Shown here: one piece after another, positions 37,591 through 54,400 of the stretch
Layout of the letters: each line of letters starts with the position of its first letter
How positions within the stretch are numbered: position 1 is the first letter of the stretch
Assembly (NCBI GenBank): GCA_964247055.1
Contig: OZ176052.1
Coordinates: 9,300,001-9,364,000, forward strand
Length of the DNA stretch: 64,000 bases
Origin: Paragordius varius
Taxonomy: Eukaryota; Nematomorpha
Reading direction: 5' to 3'
Notes under the pieces: generated by a model
The model's input: only the letters and a program-made list of their open reading frames with translations
The model's database searches: none
What the model was told of the DNA's origin: nothing
Program-made: the position numbers and the translations under genes

Positions 37591-39420
37591 ATGAGCACAA
37601 AAAGAGGTTGTAAATTCAACGATAAATTAATGAAAGATTTTCCTTTTATCAAAACGAAGAATGAATTATTTGTTAAATGTTTTTCATGCGAGCATGATAT
37701 TACAAAGCATATGGAAACACAACAACATAAAAAATGTTTGGATATGGCGGCATCATATTACAAAATGAGCGATTTTTATCGAAAAACTCTTTTGGAGAGG
37801 AAGAAAAGAATTTGGCATTAACCGAAGGCGTTTTATTTTTTCACGCCGTTTATCACAATCATTCCTTTAGATTTGTGGATTTTACCTCACAAGTTATTCG
37901 CACGTTATTCCATTAAAAATTTACATGTGCCCGTACAAAGGCTGAAGCCATTGTATGCAATGTCCTTTCGCCACATGCATTTTCTGAAATACAAAAAGAT
38001 TTGCTGAAAATTAATTTTTTATCCCTATTCTCTGATGCATCAAATCACCATGAAATAAAATTATTTCCCACTTTAATTAGATATTTGGACTCAGAAACCG
38101 GAAAAATAAAATTTTAGATTTAATTTCTCTACCCGGTGAAAATTCCGAAATACATATTCTAAAAAAAATAATTTAAAAGACAAAATTATCGCATATTGCG
38201 CTGACAACAGCAATACGAACTTTGGTGGAATAACAAAATATATTTTTCAAAAATTTACAGATAATCTTAATCAAAACATGATTGGCGCTAGGTGTGCAGC
38301 GCATATTATGCACAACAGCTTCTGGTATGCAGCGCATATAATAACAACGTTATTCAAACAGCTGCTGATTTATTGCCCCTAGATGTGGAAAATGTAGTTG
38401 TTAAAATATATTCCTATTTTTATACATAAACGGTACGAGTTGAAACGCTTAAAGAATTCTGAATAAATGCAGAAGTTCAATATCAAAAAATGCTGGGATA
38501 TTGTAAAAACGTTGGTTAGCTTTTATGCCAGCTACTGAAAGAATTTTAAAAATGTATGATCCTTTAAAATCATTTTTATTATCACAAGACAAATGTCCTA
38601 CAACTTTAAAAAAGTTTTGTGAAAGTGATTCTTCAAAAATATGGTTGGAATTCTTACATAATCAAGGTTCTCTCTTTCAAAATTTTATTAAATTTATAGA
38701 AGGTGACAAAATTTCGGCAATCGAAGTAGCCAATGAAGTTAGTAACCTGAAATTCCAATGTCAAGAACGGTTAGAAAATAATTTTATACCATTAACCATC
38801 CGCAATATAATAAATAATTTAGAAAAACAAGGCTTAATAAATCGCCAAGATATCCTGTACCATATAAAAATGTTTTATACAAACTGTAAAGATTATTTGG
38901 AAGACTGGACTACACAATTCAATGAAATTGATCATCATTTAACATTAAAATCAGAATTTAATTGGTGCGATGTTCAAAAATATTTGATTATATCTGTTCC
39001 CAAAAATTCTCAAAAAGTAATCTTTCAGAAAATGATCTTTTTTTCTGAAGAATCATTAGTTAAAAGATATATTAATTATGAAAAACTTAAATTATGGACA
39101 AAAGAAAAATATACAGTAGAAAAGAAATGGTTCGAAATATTTCATTATTTTGAAGCCAACTATATTACATACAATAATATTTGAAAAATTGTGGAATTCA
39201 CACTATCTTTACCTGGAACCAACGCTGCTACTGAGCGCGTTTTTTCACAGTAAATCAAGTGTGGACATCGGAAAAATCAAATTTAAATGTTGAAACTTTA
39301 AAGGCCTTATCTGTCAAATATAATTTGACAAATTCTTGTGAAGACTTCTACAATATTTTAAAAAATGATGACAATCTGCTAAAACGCATTCACTCAAACA
39401 AAAAATATACCAAAGAATAA
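37591..39420 (+). pseudogene. hAT transposase (ZBED/hATC type), degraded
   Basis: Starts with a BED-like zinc finger (MSTKRGCKFNDKLMKDFPFI, then 'CFSCEHDITKHMETQQHKKC'), followed by RNase-H-fold pieces ('LSLFSDASNHHEIKLFPTLI', 'IAYCADNSNTNFGG') and a 219-codon open segment (38525-39184). The C-terminal dimerisation motif 'LPGTNAATERVFS' is at about 39209-39250, the hATC signature. Several stops and frameshifts interrupt it (for example near 37820, 38115, 38430 and 39255), so it cannot make active transposase. The family relation is secure from hATC plus TSD plus TIR. Confidence 0.88.
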
Positions 39421-39484
39421 AATATTTTCTTATATTTATAAAGTTTTTCTGTTAAAAAATAATCAAAATTACTTCAAATATTGT

Positions 39485-40300
39485 ATAAGTCTTCATAATT
39501 TGTCAAATTATATTTGAACACATTAAATGGCTTTTATTCAACATTTAAATTTGATTGCGTGTCCTTACTTAATTTACTGTGGAAAAACGCGTTTAATAGC
39601 AGTAGTTCAGGTAAGGATAATGCAAATTCTACAATTAAAATATTATTGTATGGAACATAATTTGTCTAAAAATGATTATTTTAACCATTTCTATCCTACG
39701 TATTTTTTCTGTTGTCCATAATATAAGTTTTCATTCAATATATTTATTTAATAATGAGACTTCCTAATAAAGTGTCATTGTGCACCGTCTTGTCTTCCAA
39801 ATAATCGTTTCTGTTTGTATAAAACATTTTTATATTCTGGCTATTCATTGAGCCTTGTTTTTATGGATGCTTTATAATATTGCGATTAGATAATGGTATA
39901 AAATTATTTTCTAACCTTTTTTGACTTGGAATTTGGACCTTTGTCCTTTGATAAAAAATAGGATTCTAGGAGATCACATTTTTATAAATATTTCAATCGC
40001 TGGCAAAAGAGCTAACCAAAAGTTCTACAATATCCAAGCATTTTAGCATCTATATTTTCTACATCCAGGGGTAACAAATCAGTAGCTGTTTGAATAGCGT
40101 TGTGTATCTGCCAATAATGTTTAATTAAGATTATTCGCTAAATTGTTAAAAATATTTTTTGTGCCGCTTCTTGCATCACCCAGCGCACTTTGTGATGATT
40201 TCGTCTTTATATTTTTTTCTAGAATATTACAAACTTCACCCTTTGTTCGTGCACATGTAATATTGAATAAAGTACAAACAACCTGTAGGTACAAATTTTT
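39485..40300 (-). pseudogene. Second hAT transposase fragment, inverted
   Basis: Read on the minus strand it parallels 37920-39345 in order: 'ttacatgtgcacgaacaaag', then 'attcaaacagctactgattt', then 'aaaataattttataccatta', then the hATC-coding 'ctgctattaaacgcg', then 'aaatataatttgacaaatt'. About 0.6 kb is missing relative to the first copy. It is strongly diverged and not translatable. It ends inside the parent element's right arm. Confidence 0.8.
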
Positions 40301-40446
40301 TTATATTTATAATGTATTTGTGTTAAAAATAAATAAATATTACAATAAATTTTTTGTATAAAAATTTTTGGTTGTACCCCCCAATGACCCTTCCCCCCCT
40401 TCTCAGATTTGTCCCGCGTTTTCCTTCAAAAAATCTGGTCACCTTA

Positions 40447-40454
40447 GCCATATA
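40447..40454. repeat. Target-site duplication of hAT element (right)
   Basis: Exact repeat GCCATATA of 37171-37178. Confidence 0.9.
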
Positions 40455-40683
40455 GCATGTACAGCAAAGAAAATTAATTGATTAATAGTCTAAAAAAGAA
40501 AAACATAACTATATGCCAATAATACTGCCCTTTTCTATATGATGTGGCAATAATTAATGAAAAATTAGCATAGTCCTCTTATTCATACTGTATCTTTATT
40601 ATACACAGGAATTTTCATTATATTGGCCATCGACCCCAATTAAATATAAAAATGATTATCTTGAAAAATCCAATAATTAAACG

Positions 40684-42390
40684 TTATAACGAAAACGAGT
40701 TTCGAAACCACAAAGGTTCGAAATCGTCAATATCTTTATCCGATTCCATTTTAAGTTTAAGTAACTTTGGGATTGTTTAATATAATGAATAAAATAAATG
40801 GAAAAATATACTGTATAAAATACCAATTTGGATATGTCATCTGATTTTTGGGGAATCCGAACCACCAAAAAAACATTGAGATAATGGGATCCCCTACCAA
40901 TTTTTTGAATGTCATTTTCCACTTCTAAGGCCTATACTACCATAATATCATAATTTTTGTAATTTTAAGTAAAATATATAAATTGTATAATATTGTGTTT
41001 TACCTCCCAACAACAGGTAACCCAAGTTTCGCATGTCGGCCAATCATTGTAAAATCCCAGCATGTAATAAAGAATCTGTAAACCAGCTTCTCTAATCTAC
41101 AATTTAAAAACAAGCGCTTACTGGCACACTGATCTTCAGTTTTTGACCTAAAATGCATTAATTATGGGCATGAAAGATATGTACTAATACACTGGAATAT
41201 TAATATTAAAATGGATTATAAAACTCTAAAATTATTTAATTTTTATTTTTTCGCTATTTATATTTTTTATCAATATCGTATTTAATTGCGTAAGAAGTCC
41301 CGATACTTTTAATATAATAACTAAAAATAAATAACACACATCCTTATTATTAAGAATGACCTTGACCTTAATTAATATATTTAGTGTGGTGACAGTTACC
41401 CTCACGCCAAAGTTTACAATTCATTTTTATGAAATGTCTTAACCATGAAATATATATATAAATATACAGTTTTTATCAAAAATTTATTTTTTTCGTTAAA
41501 TGGGTATAAATATTTGGTAAAGAATGGCAAAAACAAGAGCTCTATGGTAATTCTTATACTTTTTTGATGACTATGATATTGTTAATACCATACCATAGAG
41601 CTCTTGTTTTTTCCATTCTTTTTATACCCATTTAACGAAAAAAAATAAATTTTTGATAAAATATAGGATACGTGACTCTATGTATATACTAACATGGCAA
41701 TCCCCAGGAATCTGAAAAGAGGGTTGTTTTATTGCTTGTTCTGACAACTAATAATTGTTCATCGCATGTATACAACATAACGCTTAAAACAACTTCTATT
41801 CCCCATCGACACGTATACTGTTTAATAGAGTCTTTTAATCGGTTTATTAAGCAAGGATACTCTTGATGCTATAATTTAAGCTTCATATTACTTTTAGGAT
41901 GCAAAACCTATTGGGCACTTTGCTATCAGGATCTTCTGGAAATAAAATAAGGCGATGTTCCTCTAATCTAAGTTTGATTTCGGTTTCATGTTTTTGTTCA
42001 AAATAATCAAGAATGCACTAAATTATTAAAAATTGAATTTACCTATAAATATTCATCACTAAATATCATACATTACTTTTTAGTTTAAAACAGTTTAATA
42101 AATATTTAAGACCACATTAATAAAATTTGCCCATTTTGAGTTAACAATTATTGTGAAAAATGCGTTACTCCTATGCTTAATTAAATTTTGTACAATATAA
42201 TATGTTGCGGTACCTCAATAAATTTAGCCGGTCGTATTTTTCTTCTCCAAGATGCTTGTAAATAAACAATGACAAAATCCACGTAAAAATCCGGACACCA
42301 TAAATTTATTTGATCAGCTTTTGTAGCATTATTGGCTGAATCTTTATTATATGTATAATCTTCATCCTCATATTGATTGTCTTTATTCAT
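40684..42390 (-). CDS. Divergent NUDT17-like Nudix protein, 7 exons, 261 aa
   Basis: Exons in transcript order: 42390-42214, 42017-41892, 41868-41694, 41147-41122 (26-nt microexon), 41096-41004, 40931-40824, 40764-40684. All phases agree and yield 261 aa. The Nudix-fold beginning 'WGIEVVLSVMLYTCDEQLLV' continues 'VRTSNKTTLFSDSWGLP' (compare 'VLLTRRA..LSVSPNLWVPPGG' of NUDT17). Then come 'IREAGLQI', 'GRGSHYLNVFLVVRIP' (compare 'LPKYHHIVLYLLV') and a C-terminal 'DDFEPLWF'. The catalytic Nudix box is degenerate: the GG/GH entry reads PCQ and the metal-binding EExGE part is absent, so hydrolase activity is doubtful. The acceptor for the microexon is the weakest join. The family call is moderate; the gene structure is well supported by seven consistent phases. 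Confidence 0.6.
41471..41665. repeat. Long hairpin (palindromic element) in Nudix intron 3
   Basis: A left arm from about 41471 to 41553 and a right arm from about 41590 to 41665 are inverted copies, sharing 'aagagctctatggta' and 'cgttaaatgggtataaa' with complements on the other arm. The loop is roughly 36 bp. A small insertion ('tatttggtaa', about 41511-41521) is present in only one arm. This is MITE-like, with no target duplication identified. Confidence 0.8.
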
Positions 42391-43183
42391 TTTTTGTTCA
42401 ATATTTAAAATAAAATATAACAATCAGATTTATTTTGCAAATTAAAATTATGTAATTTTTTTATAATTTGCAGGGGGTTGGACCTGGAACAATCCTTATT
42501 TTTGAGTATTTTTTTTATTGGTTATTCCACATATCTTTAAAATGGTTTGGGTTCTAAAGATTCTAAAAAAATTGGTGGTATTTTTTGGAACAATAAATGA
42601 TTTCGGTTTTTATTGACTGATAACCTAATTTTTTATAAATAATAGAAAAAAACTTAAGAAAACATATTTATCGAAAAAAATTGGGTCATAATTTAAAAAA
42701 TTAAACTTTTTCATATAACCAATTTTCTTAATTAAGGAATTATATCTGCTGCTTTATATTAAATTTAATTTTATCATCATGTTTTTATATAAGTAGTTCA
42801 GCTACCTTCCTCTTATTTTATTTGCCTATTATCGTTTTCATTTAGCAGGTTGGTGTTTAAGTGTGTTCTATAGAGTGCGTATTTTGTCCATCTTTCTTTT
42901 TAGTCTTTTGCTGTTAATCTTTTTTGTCTCTAACTTTGATGTTTGGGCATTTATAAACAATCTTTTTCTGTATGAAAACCTGTTCCAATTACTTTTTTTG
43001 ATCCTTTTATAATGCATTATTCAGTACAAAAGATTTACCGGCTCTGCCTTTTCAGCTGGTAGAGCTGACTTTAAGTATACCCTCCTGTTTCCCAAACTAG
43101 TATGGGCAACTTTGTCCTTTGAATATATTTCCCTAGCTTGACGTGGAAACCTATTGCTAACCTCGATTTATTTCTCCATAAAG
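42391..43183. other. Intergenic, no gene seen
   Basis: The upstream region of the Nudix gene, with AT-rich sequence and no supported feature. Confidence 0.55.
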
Positions 43184-43260
43184 CAGGGGTCTCCAATACG
43201 GTGCTCCACCACATTCTGAGTGCCCGCGTAAAATTTTTAAAAAATAGCGATTAAAATTTT
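43184..43260. mobile_element. hAT-type MITE end (CAGGGGTCTCCAA)
   Basis: Starts 'caggggtctccaatac' and continues 'tgcccgcgtaaaattttt', the same terminus as at 59402. Only the left end is clear. The right boundary was not found. Confidence 0.5.
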
Positions 43261-43597
43261 AATTTTGCAAAATATACTTTTTACGAAATCTTGGTGACTA
43301 TAAATGCTAAAAACATCATAATTGCCGTTAAAAAATATTTTTTATCTTTTGCTTCAATTCCTAAATAGTAAATGTTTAATTTGGATTATATAAGTACTAT
43401 CGGTTTTTTATGTTTATATTTTTTACATGAGTCCCGTTGGATATTTCGAGCTGAAAATGCGGCTGTCAAATTATTTGTGGCATCTATTTTAAAGTGTCTG
43501 TTGTTTTTAATGTATAATTATTTGGGGTTATATTTGGTTTTAGTAATCAGATGCTGACTGATTATCCGAAATAATTTTCATAGTTTAGCGTTAAATA

Positions 43598-43771
43598 CAG
43601 TTAATCATTGCTTATTTTACACTATAGTAGGGCAATCGCAACACGGTAGTGTATGGTAAAAACAAGAAAATGTCGAATAAATTATTATTTCCTTTCTTTT
43701 CTCCCATACACTCCTGTGTTGCAAACTGCCCTACTATATAATGAAATAAGCAACCATTAAAATGCATGCTC
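43598..43771. mobile_element. Short palindromic MITE, 'CAGTATGCATTTTAATG' ends (copy B)
   Basis: Matches the MITE at 10212-10387 in length and layout: a terminal 'agcaaccattaaaatgcat', inverted blocks 'ctatagtagggcaatcgcaa' and 'ttgcaaactgccctactata', and a central 'tttcctttctttt'. It is diverged from copy A, especially at the left terminus. Confidence 0.75.
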
Positions 43772-44347
43772 TAATTTATTTTTCCACTTGAGATATATAT
43801 CTTTATTGCCTCATTAATTATTCCTATAGCTCCGGCCCCCTTCTATTTGTATTACCTTAATTTTTTCTACCTTACTACCCTGGTTTTCTCCTATTATAAT
43901 TATACATTTTTTGATAATCTATAAAAATATTTGGACTTGATTACAAAAAAGCCCCAGTTTTGCATGGATTGTAAACCACCAGGAGGGTGTTTTTTCGAAA
44001 GTATGTCAAATAAAAAGGTTCGCTTACAATCTTTGGCTAATGATTTTTAAATTATAGTTTAATTTCGCAAATCTGTTTTAGTATTTTTCGATATAAAAAA
44101 CAATATTAAATGTTATACAATTTTAAAACCTATTTGTTTCGGTTGTAAAACAGTCAAATGCTCGATATAGTATATTATTTCCATTTATTCCATTCAAAAA
44201 ATGTACAAGACTCACACGTCAGTGTATATAAAAAAATAAATTTGTTTGTTTTGCATCCTCTGTTTTATTAGGTGTTATTTAACGAAAAAAAGAAGATGAT
44301 TAAAAATTATATATATAATATAAAAAGATATTGGAAGATGTTAATCA

Positions 44348-47074
44348 TTATTTGTCATTATTGTCCATTCCTTTTTTGCCTTTAATGTTTGCAATTGAAT
44401 TGCCATCATTATTATTATTATTGGAGGAGGAGGGGAGTGTAGTTGATGATGACGTTTCATTAGTTTTTGTATCCAAATACTTTGTTACACAAGTTGAAAC
44501 AACAGTGCTCTTAGAAGCGGCATTATTTCCAGAACTTAATGTTAAAGTGTTTGATTTTGTGGTTGCAGAATTCATAAATGTCCCAGATTGATGAGCAAGA
44601 ACCGAAGAAGATTGTGTAATGTTTAAGGAGGTGGCAGTTGAAAACAAATTATTACTACCATTAATATTATTGTTGTTGTTTAGTGTACAAGTGGTTGAAT
44701 TAGCCAGTGAGTTTTGAGAGGGCATAGTAGCAGGTGCGGAATTTACAGAGTTATAAGGAGCCCCTAACCCATATAAATGGCCCGAATACTTTAAATCATC
44801 TATACTGTCTTCGAAATACATCTAGAAATGAAAGAGTAAATTATTGTTTTACGTTATACCATTTACAGTTCAAATTCACCCTAAAAATAAATTATTTATC
44901 TTTATGACAGTTTATTATTTTTTCAGTATTATTTTAATTTAAAACAAAATTTTAATTTTTTAAAAATATAAGTAATTTTTAATCTTAAACAACATATATT
45001 AATTTTAAGGGTTTGAATTGTTCACGAGTGAATTTGTAAATGGTATAATAAATTGATTGATTTGATATCTTGATAAGGGGTTAATTAAAAACTTTATACA
45101 TTATACAATCCTTTAAAAATATTTTTTTCAGTAAAATATTAGTAATTACTTCTCGCATTTTAAAAAATGCGGCTCCAGTCAATAAACTATCACTTCCTGC
45201 TGTGTGTTGTGGGCCGATGCGTTCCAACTATTATACATATTTATAAATTTAAATTTATCAGAAGGAATTATTAAGAGTCATAGTTTATTTAATATTGAAC
45301 GAATTTGTCAAATTTCCTATTAATCTAGCAGCTTATTATTTCATTCAAAACGCTTCACATTACCTATATAAAATGCCAAATGTTAAATATTTTAATGATT
45401 CAAATATAAAAAGTTCGGGCGTATACTATTAAAATTGCATATAAGGTATAAACTCGTAGATATGAACTTATATTATTTGTGAAACAAAATAAATTATACA
45501 CCTAAAACTCAGAATTAACCATATACTGAAAAACATAAATACATATAATTGATCAAAAACTCAAAATTACATCTAATTGATCAGCAATTTCCTGTAGTCC
45601 CCCCTTTAAACTTCGACAACTTTTCATGAGGTATTTGATATCATACACGCAAGGAAAAAAGGTCTGTACCAGATCGAAAAAATCACTCTCATCGGCAGGT
45701 AATGGAGACACGGTCAAAAGTTTTAACAGATATCCAAAATCGTATCCACTAATCATATAAAATTGAGGATATTTAAAAAATCGTAATATTTTAGCTAATA
45801 TGGGTGTAGTGATAAAATAATATAATGTTTCTTGGAATTACGTTAAAATTACCATAATAATTGGAATATAAATTTAGCGATTACCATTTTATTTGTTTTA
45901 TTTTACATTCGATTTAAAATACTAGCAATCAAAAATTCTGATTTTAAATAAATTTAATTATTGCAGAATTACATAATTCCAATAAATTGTGTTTGTTGGA
46001 GTAGATTAGGTTTTGTTAACTAGTTAACAGTCAAATTTTTACATTTTATATAGAAAAAGACGATAAATATTTAGCAAATTAAATGCGGAATTTTAAACTT
46101 TAATTATTAATATTTCGAAAATTATAAGGCATAAAATTAGATCATCATAACTTAAAATTGTGTGAAAGTAAGACAGACCTGTGGAATGATAGCCACTTAA
46201 TATTGTTCATTAAAACAGTCCCAGACATCATAAGTAATTGAGCAAATTCATCAGGATCTATGCCATCCTCTTCGTGTTTTTGAAACTGTAAACCAGCCTT
46301 TTGTAGCAAGTCAATACTATCTTGTGCATACATATCGTTTCTTTACACAAATAATTTAATAAATGCATTAAACTAGGAAACAACAAATTGTTTTTTTGAA
46401 AAATTAATGAAAATGGGATGATATCTAAATCAAGAGAGAATTAAAATATGGTGGCCATAAAGGGAATGCGAAGGGTAAACATGTAATTAACTTAATTAAT
46501 TTAGAAATAATTCAATAAAATTTTATACTTTAAACTAAATTTGAAATTAAATTGCCATGTCAAAAATCCTGGTGGCGTTTTCCCATTATCATCCATAAAA
46601 GTGAAACCAATTTGAATAATTTTAAGCAAATCAACATTGCATCTCAACAACTGATATTGATAATCGGATACACTCTTGAAATTGCCGATTGGTCGAGCCA
46701 CAACACCAGGAAATTCGGTATCCTAATCAAAACAATTACAGGAAAACATAAATCTGATTTGTTTAATGAAATTTAAGAAAAAAAGTAATTATATAATATA
46801 AAATTACCATAGCTATGTAATGATATTTTTTACAAATCCTACGAATAATCCGGAATTCATCTTCCAAATTATGGGCCCAAACATCTCTAATATGTTGTTC
46901 GGTAAAAGGCAATACTAATGGAATGAGGTTGGAAACAGCAATAGGGGGCATATAACTCGTCCCATTTAATTGTTGATTTCGATTGTAAAGATTATGGTTT
47001 GCGGTATTGTTATTATTTTGAGAGGGAAGTAATGATTGCAATTCTTGCAACATAAAATTTTCGGATGACAGCAT
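44348..47074 (-). CDS. CNOT7: CCR4-NOT deadenylase CNOT7/8 (Caf1/Pop2), 6 exons, 450 aa
   Basis: Catalytic DEDD-type 3'-5' exoribonuclease that shortens mRNA poly(A) tails in the CCR4-NOT complex. Exons in transcript order: 47074-46808, 46722-46529, 46340-46179, 45748-45571, 45227-45150, 44821-44348. Phases agree. The core is strongly conserved: '[13 protein letters not shown]' (D90, E92), '[20 protein letters not shown]', '[12 protein letters not shown]' (D211) and '[16 protein letters not shown]' (D280), so all four catalytic acids are present. Unlike the ~285-aa animal proteins it has an Asn-rich N-terminal extension of ~55 aa and an Asn/Ser/Thr-rich C-terminal extension of ~130 aa with low sequence complexity. 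A polyadenylation signal (AATAAA on the minus strand) lies at 44264-44269. CNOT7 and CNOT8 cannot be separated in invertebrates. It is divergent with WDR5. Confidence 0.97.
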
Positions 47075-51156
<4,082 letters not shown>

Positions 51157-51469
51157 AACAATTTTCTTGGATACATCTCATTTTTTATTTATTAGTTCTA
51201 TCGTATCGTATATATGCATGATAAAAAACAAAAAAGCTTCCTGTATATATGTGTATATGATATAATTTATATTATTATACAAAATTACAACTTTGAATTC
51301 ATATTATAAATAAATAATCTTTTTTACATTTAAATCACGTTTTTCCGACCAATTATACGGGTGTCATAAAATCTTTTGGACATATCATTAACTTGAGCAA
51401 AAAACCTAACATAACAAATATTTTGAGGTTTTATCCGTATAAAATACTGAGATTTCATTCATTCTTAAT

Positions 51470-54400
51470 CTAATTTTCTTGAACCAATTTTTCGCCCATT
51501 TCAATGATAAAACTATTTTTTGGATCGGAGTTAAGACGACTAGATGATGATTCTTTGGTAAAGGTCGTGTATTGATATTTATTTCCATCGATAAAACCAT
51601 TGATTTGGTTATTGGGAGATGAATTATTATTATTATTATAGTGATTGGTAAACGATTTTACGATAGGATAAGTTATGGCAGTTTGTTGTGATGCAGCATT
51701 ACAACAGGACTTTTCATATTCTGATAGCGTAGGATACAGTATACCATTACCGACAACCGGTTCAGACTTGTTGGTGGGTAGGGGCCATGTCCACATATTT
51801 TTACCAAATACCTGACGAAAATTACGGCAAAATGTCTTGAGATTAAATGCATCTTTCATGGAGACAGCAATCATTTCTGCGGGTTCTTGCGTACGTATGC
51901 CGGCTCGGTATTCTTGTATCTGTTGTTCATACATACAATTCCTAGCGTAAAAAAGTGGTACCCGGAAAGATTCTAAGGTTGTCCTATTTTTCCCAACCAA
52001 GTAACAATGATAAATTAGTAATGCCGCTAAACTAATCCCAAACATGAGTGCCACGAAAAATAGGAAAAGTACATTGAATCTGGGTGTAAATACAGCCCGT
52101 AAAACGGAATCAGGCATCATCGAATCACCCATGGTTGAATATTGGCTGGAAGATGCAGGATTGTTAAAATCGTCTGGAGCGACAGGATTATGTTCATTAA
52201 TTTCCACCGCGTCTAAAACAGCAGACGACGATAATTGAGCTGATGATGGTGGAGGAGCCGTTGTACTTGACCAAAATGACAGGAAATAGGGGAGGGTTGT
52301 GGCTATAAAAAGTTGCAAAAATATAAGTATATACCATTTTAATAAAACATTTTTTCCAATCACTTGGATTTTTACTTATATACTGTCATTTAGATACTTG
52401 TTTGGCAAATCAATCGATTAAAATTCATTTAGTTATTGAAGATGTTAAACTTGAAGTTCAAAATATCAATTATATTTTTTGCATAGATATTTATGAGTAC
52501 TAATATATTAAACAAAAAAACGCCAACAATTATTTTTCACCATCTAAACCTTAATATTCGATTATATTATTTCTCAAAGAAAATTACGGCCCATATAAAT
52601 ATTTTATAATTAGTTTAAGATGTATTTGTTAATATACCCAAAGGTTATAAGATTCTTCAATAACAAATTCTTTATTGGATATTGTTTACGCTGAAGTGTG
52701 ATTGTATTATTTATATTGCAATTATAATTCAGATAAAATTATATAAATTTATTGTGAATTTTCGATTACTACTAGTAATCTTTGTCAAACGTAAAAAAAT
52801 ATAATTAAGATATAAACTAAAATTTAAAGTATGATACCTTAGATTCGGTTGCCCTTCAAAACTTATATAAAACATTTTTCTCATAAAATGTAAAATATCA
52901 TGTATTATATTTTCCATTCTCAACTTTTTGAGAATCCGACTCAAAATTCTGGGCTCTTAAAACTATTTGATGAACATTAAGTGTGATATAATATCTACTG
53001 TAATGAAGGCTCGGACAAATATATAAAAATCAATAATCATCGGCAACTAAACTTAACATCATATAATTTTTATTTTTTCAAAGTTCTACTTAAATTCATG
53101 TATAAAAAACCAACACCCTAATGGTAGTTATTTATTTCAATTTCAAGTTTTAAACAGCAAATTGAAAATTATTACATTTAAATCAATATATGGAAAGTTC
53201 AATTAATTTAAAAAAATAATAATTAGTAAATCATAAAATTTATTATCTCGACATTTTTTATTCAGTTTTAGGATGATTAAAAAGTATGAGAAATAAATAT
53301 CGATTTAACACTTCGATTCAAATTGGGGTATCTAAATACCCCAGACAATATTTAAATTAAATTTTTTTAAAAACTACTAAAAGAAACGGTCCAAATTTAA
53401 ATTTATGCTTTTATCCTAATAAAAATTATATAAATAAGCCGAAATATCTAAATAAAATTTGGTTTTGAAAAAAAAGTTTCATATCAAACTACTTGGAGGC
53501 CATTTTTATTTTACAACATTTTTGTAAAATATCGTGTTTATTTGATTTTAACACTTCGATTCAAATTGGGGTATCTAAATACCCCAGACTAAATTGAAAT
53601 TGAAATTTTTAAAAAACTACTGAAGGAAACGGTCCCAATTTAAATTTATGCTTCTATCCTAATAAATATTATTTAAATATGCTAAAATATCTTGATAAAA
53701 TTTTGTTTTGAAAAAAAAGTTCCATCTCAAACTACTTCGACGCCATTTTTATTTTGCAAAAATTTAGCAAAATATCGTCTTCATTTAATTTTAAGGGTAA
53801 AACCAAAGCTTATTTTTATATAAATTACATCTAACATTGATAGAAATAGAAAAAGCGGTTTATTTTGTATTATTTTTTAATTTTACAATTTGACACATGT
53901 CATGTTGACTAAATTTTTACCTTTCAGTTTTAGCTCAAAATAAGTAATATCAAGTATTTTTGAATAAATATTTTTATATATTTTGGTTTATTAATGTTAT
54001 ATAAGTGCAAAATTTTGCGATGGTTTCGATTGCTTCCATACTTTATAAAGTATTTGATTTTAAACAGGCCTGGGGTATTTAACTACCCCAATTTGAATCG
54101 AAGGACTAAAATGAATGTGTTGTATCCAAGTGTTAAAGCAAAAATAAAAGCTAATTTTTTATTTATATCACATCTAACATTGATAGAAACAGAAAAAGGG
54201 GTTTATTTTGCTTTATTTTTAAATTAAGCTTGTGCCCACATGTCATGTTGACTAAATTATTACCTTGAGGTTTTACCTAAAAATAAGTAACATCAAATTT
54301 TTTCGAATGAAATTTTTTATATATTTTGATTCATTAATGTTATAAAAGTGCAAATTTTTGCCATGGTTTCAATCCATTCCATATTTTTTGAATTTTTTAA

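Larger units (their letters stand above)
37179..40446 (+). mobile_element. hAT DNA transposon, 3.27 kb, decayed, with inverted internal copy
   Basis: The ends TAAGGTGAGCAGA and (complement) TAAGGTGACCAGA are imperfect TIRs, followed by repeated 'tcccgcttttt' motifs. Perfect 8-bp duplications GCCATATA flank it. Inside on the plus strand lies a transposase relic (37591 to about 39420). From about 39485 to 40300, the minus strand carries a second, internally deleted copy of the same transposase region: 'attcaaacagctactgattt' matches 38351-38370, and the 'ctactgctattaaacgcg' block matches 39224-39243. The element therefore has an inverted-duplicate interior. It sits between the SANT gene and the Nudix gene. 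Confidence 0.9.

Noticed and set aside
39527-39721. 64-codon ORF within the hAT element
   Set aside because: It lies antisense to the inverted hATC-coding fragment and is not a gene.
44331-44591. 86-codon plus-strand ORF opposite the CNOT7 C-terminus
   Set aside because: Antisense shadow of the Asn/Ser-rich CNOT7 tail.
52303-52362. Upstream extension of DHHC exon 2 ('[16 protein letters not shown]')
   Set aside because: An acceptor at 52363 also keeps frame, but it adds ~20 residues that duplicate the TM3 segment. The acceptor before 52302 gives the family-like '[16 protein letters not shown]' join.
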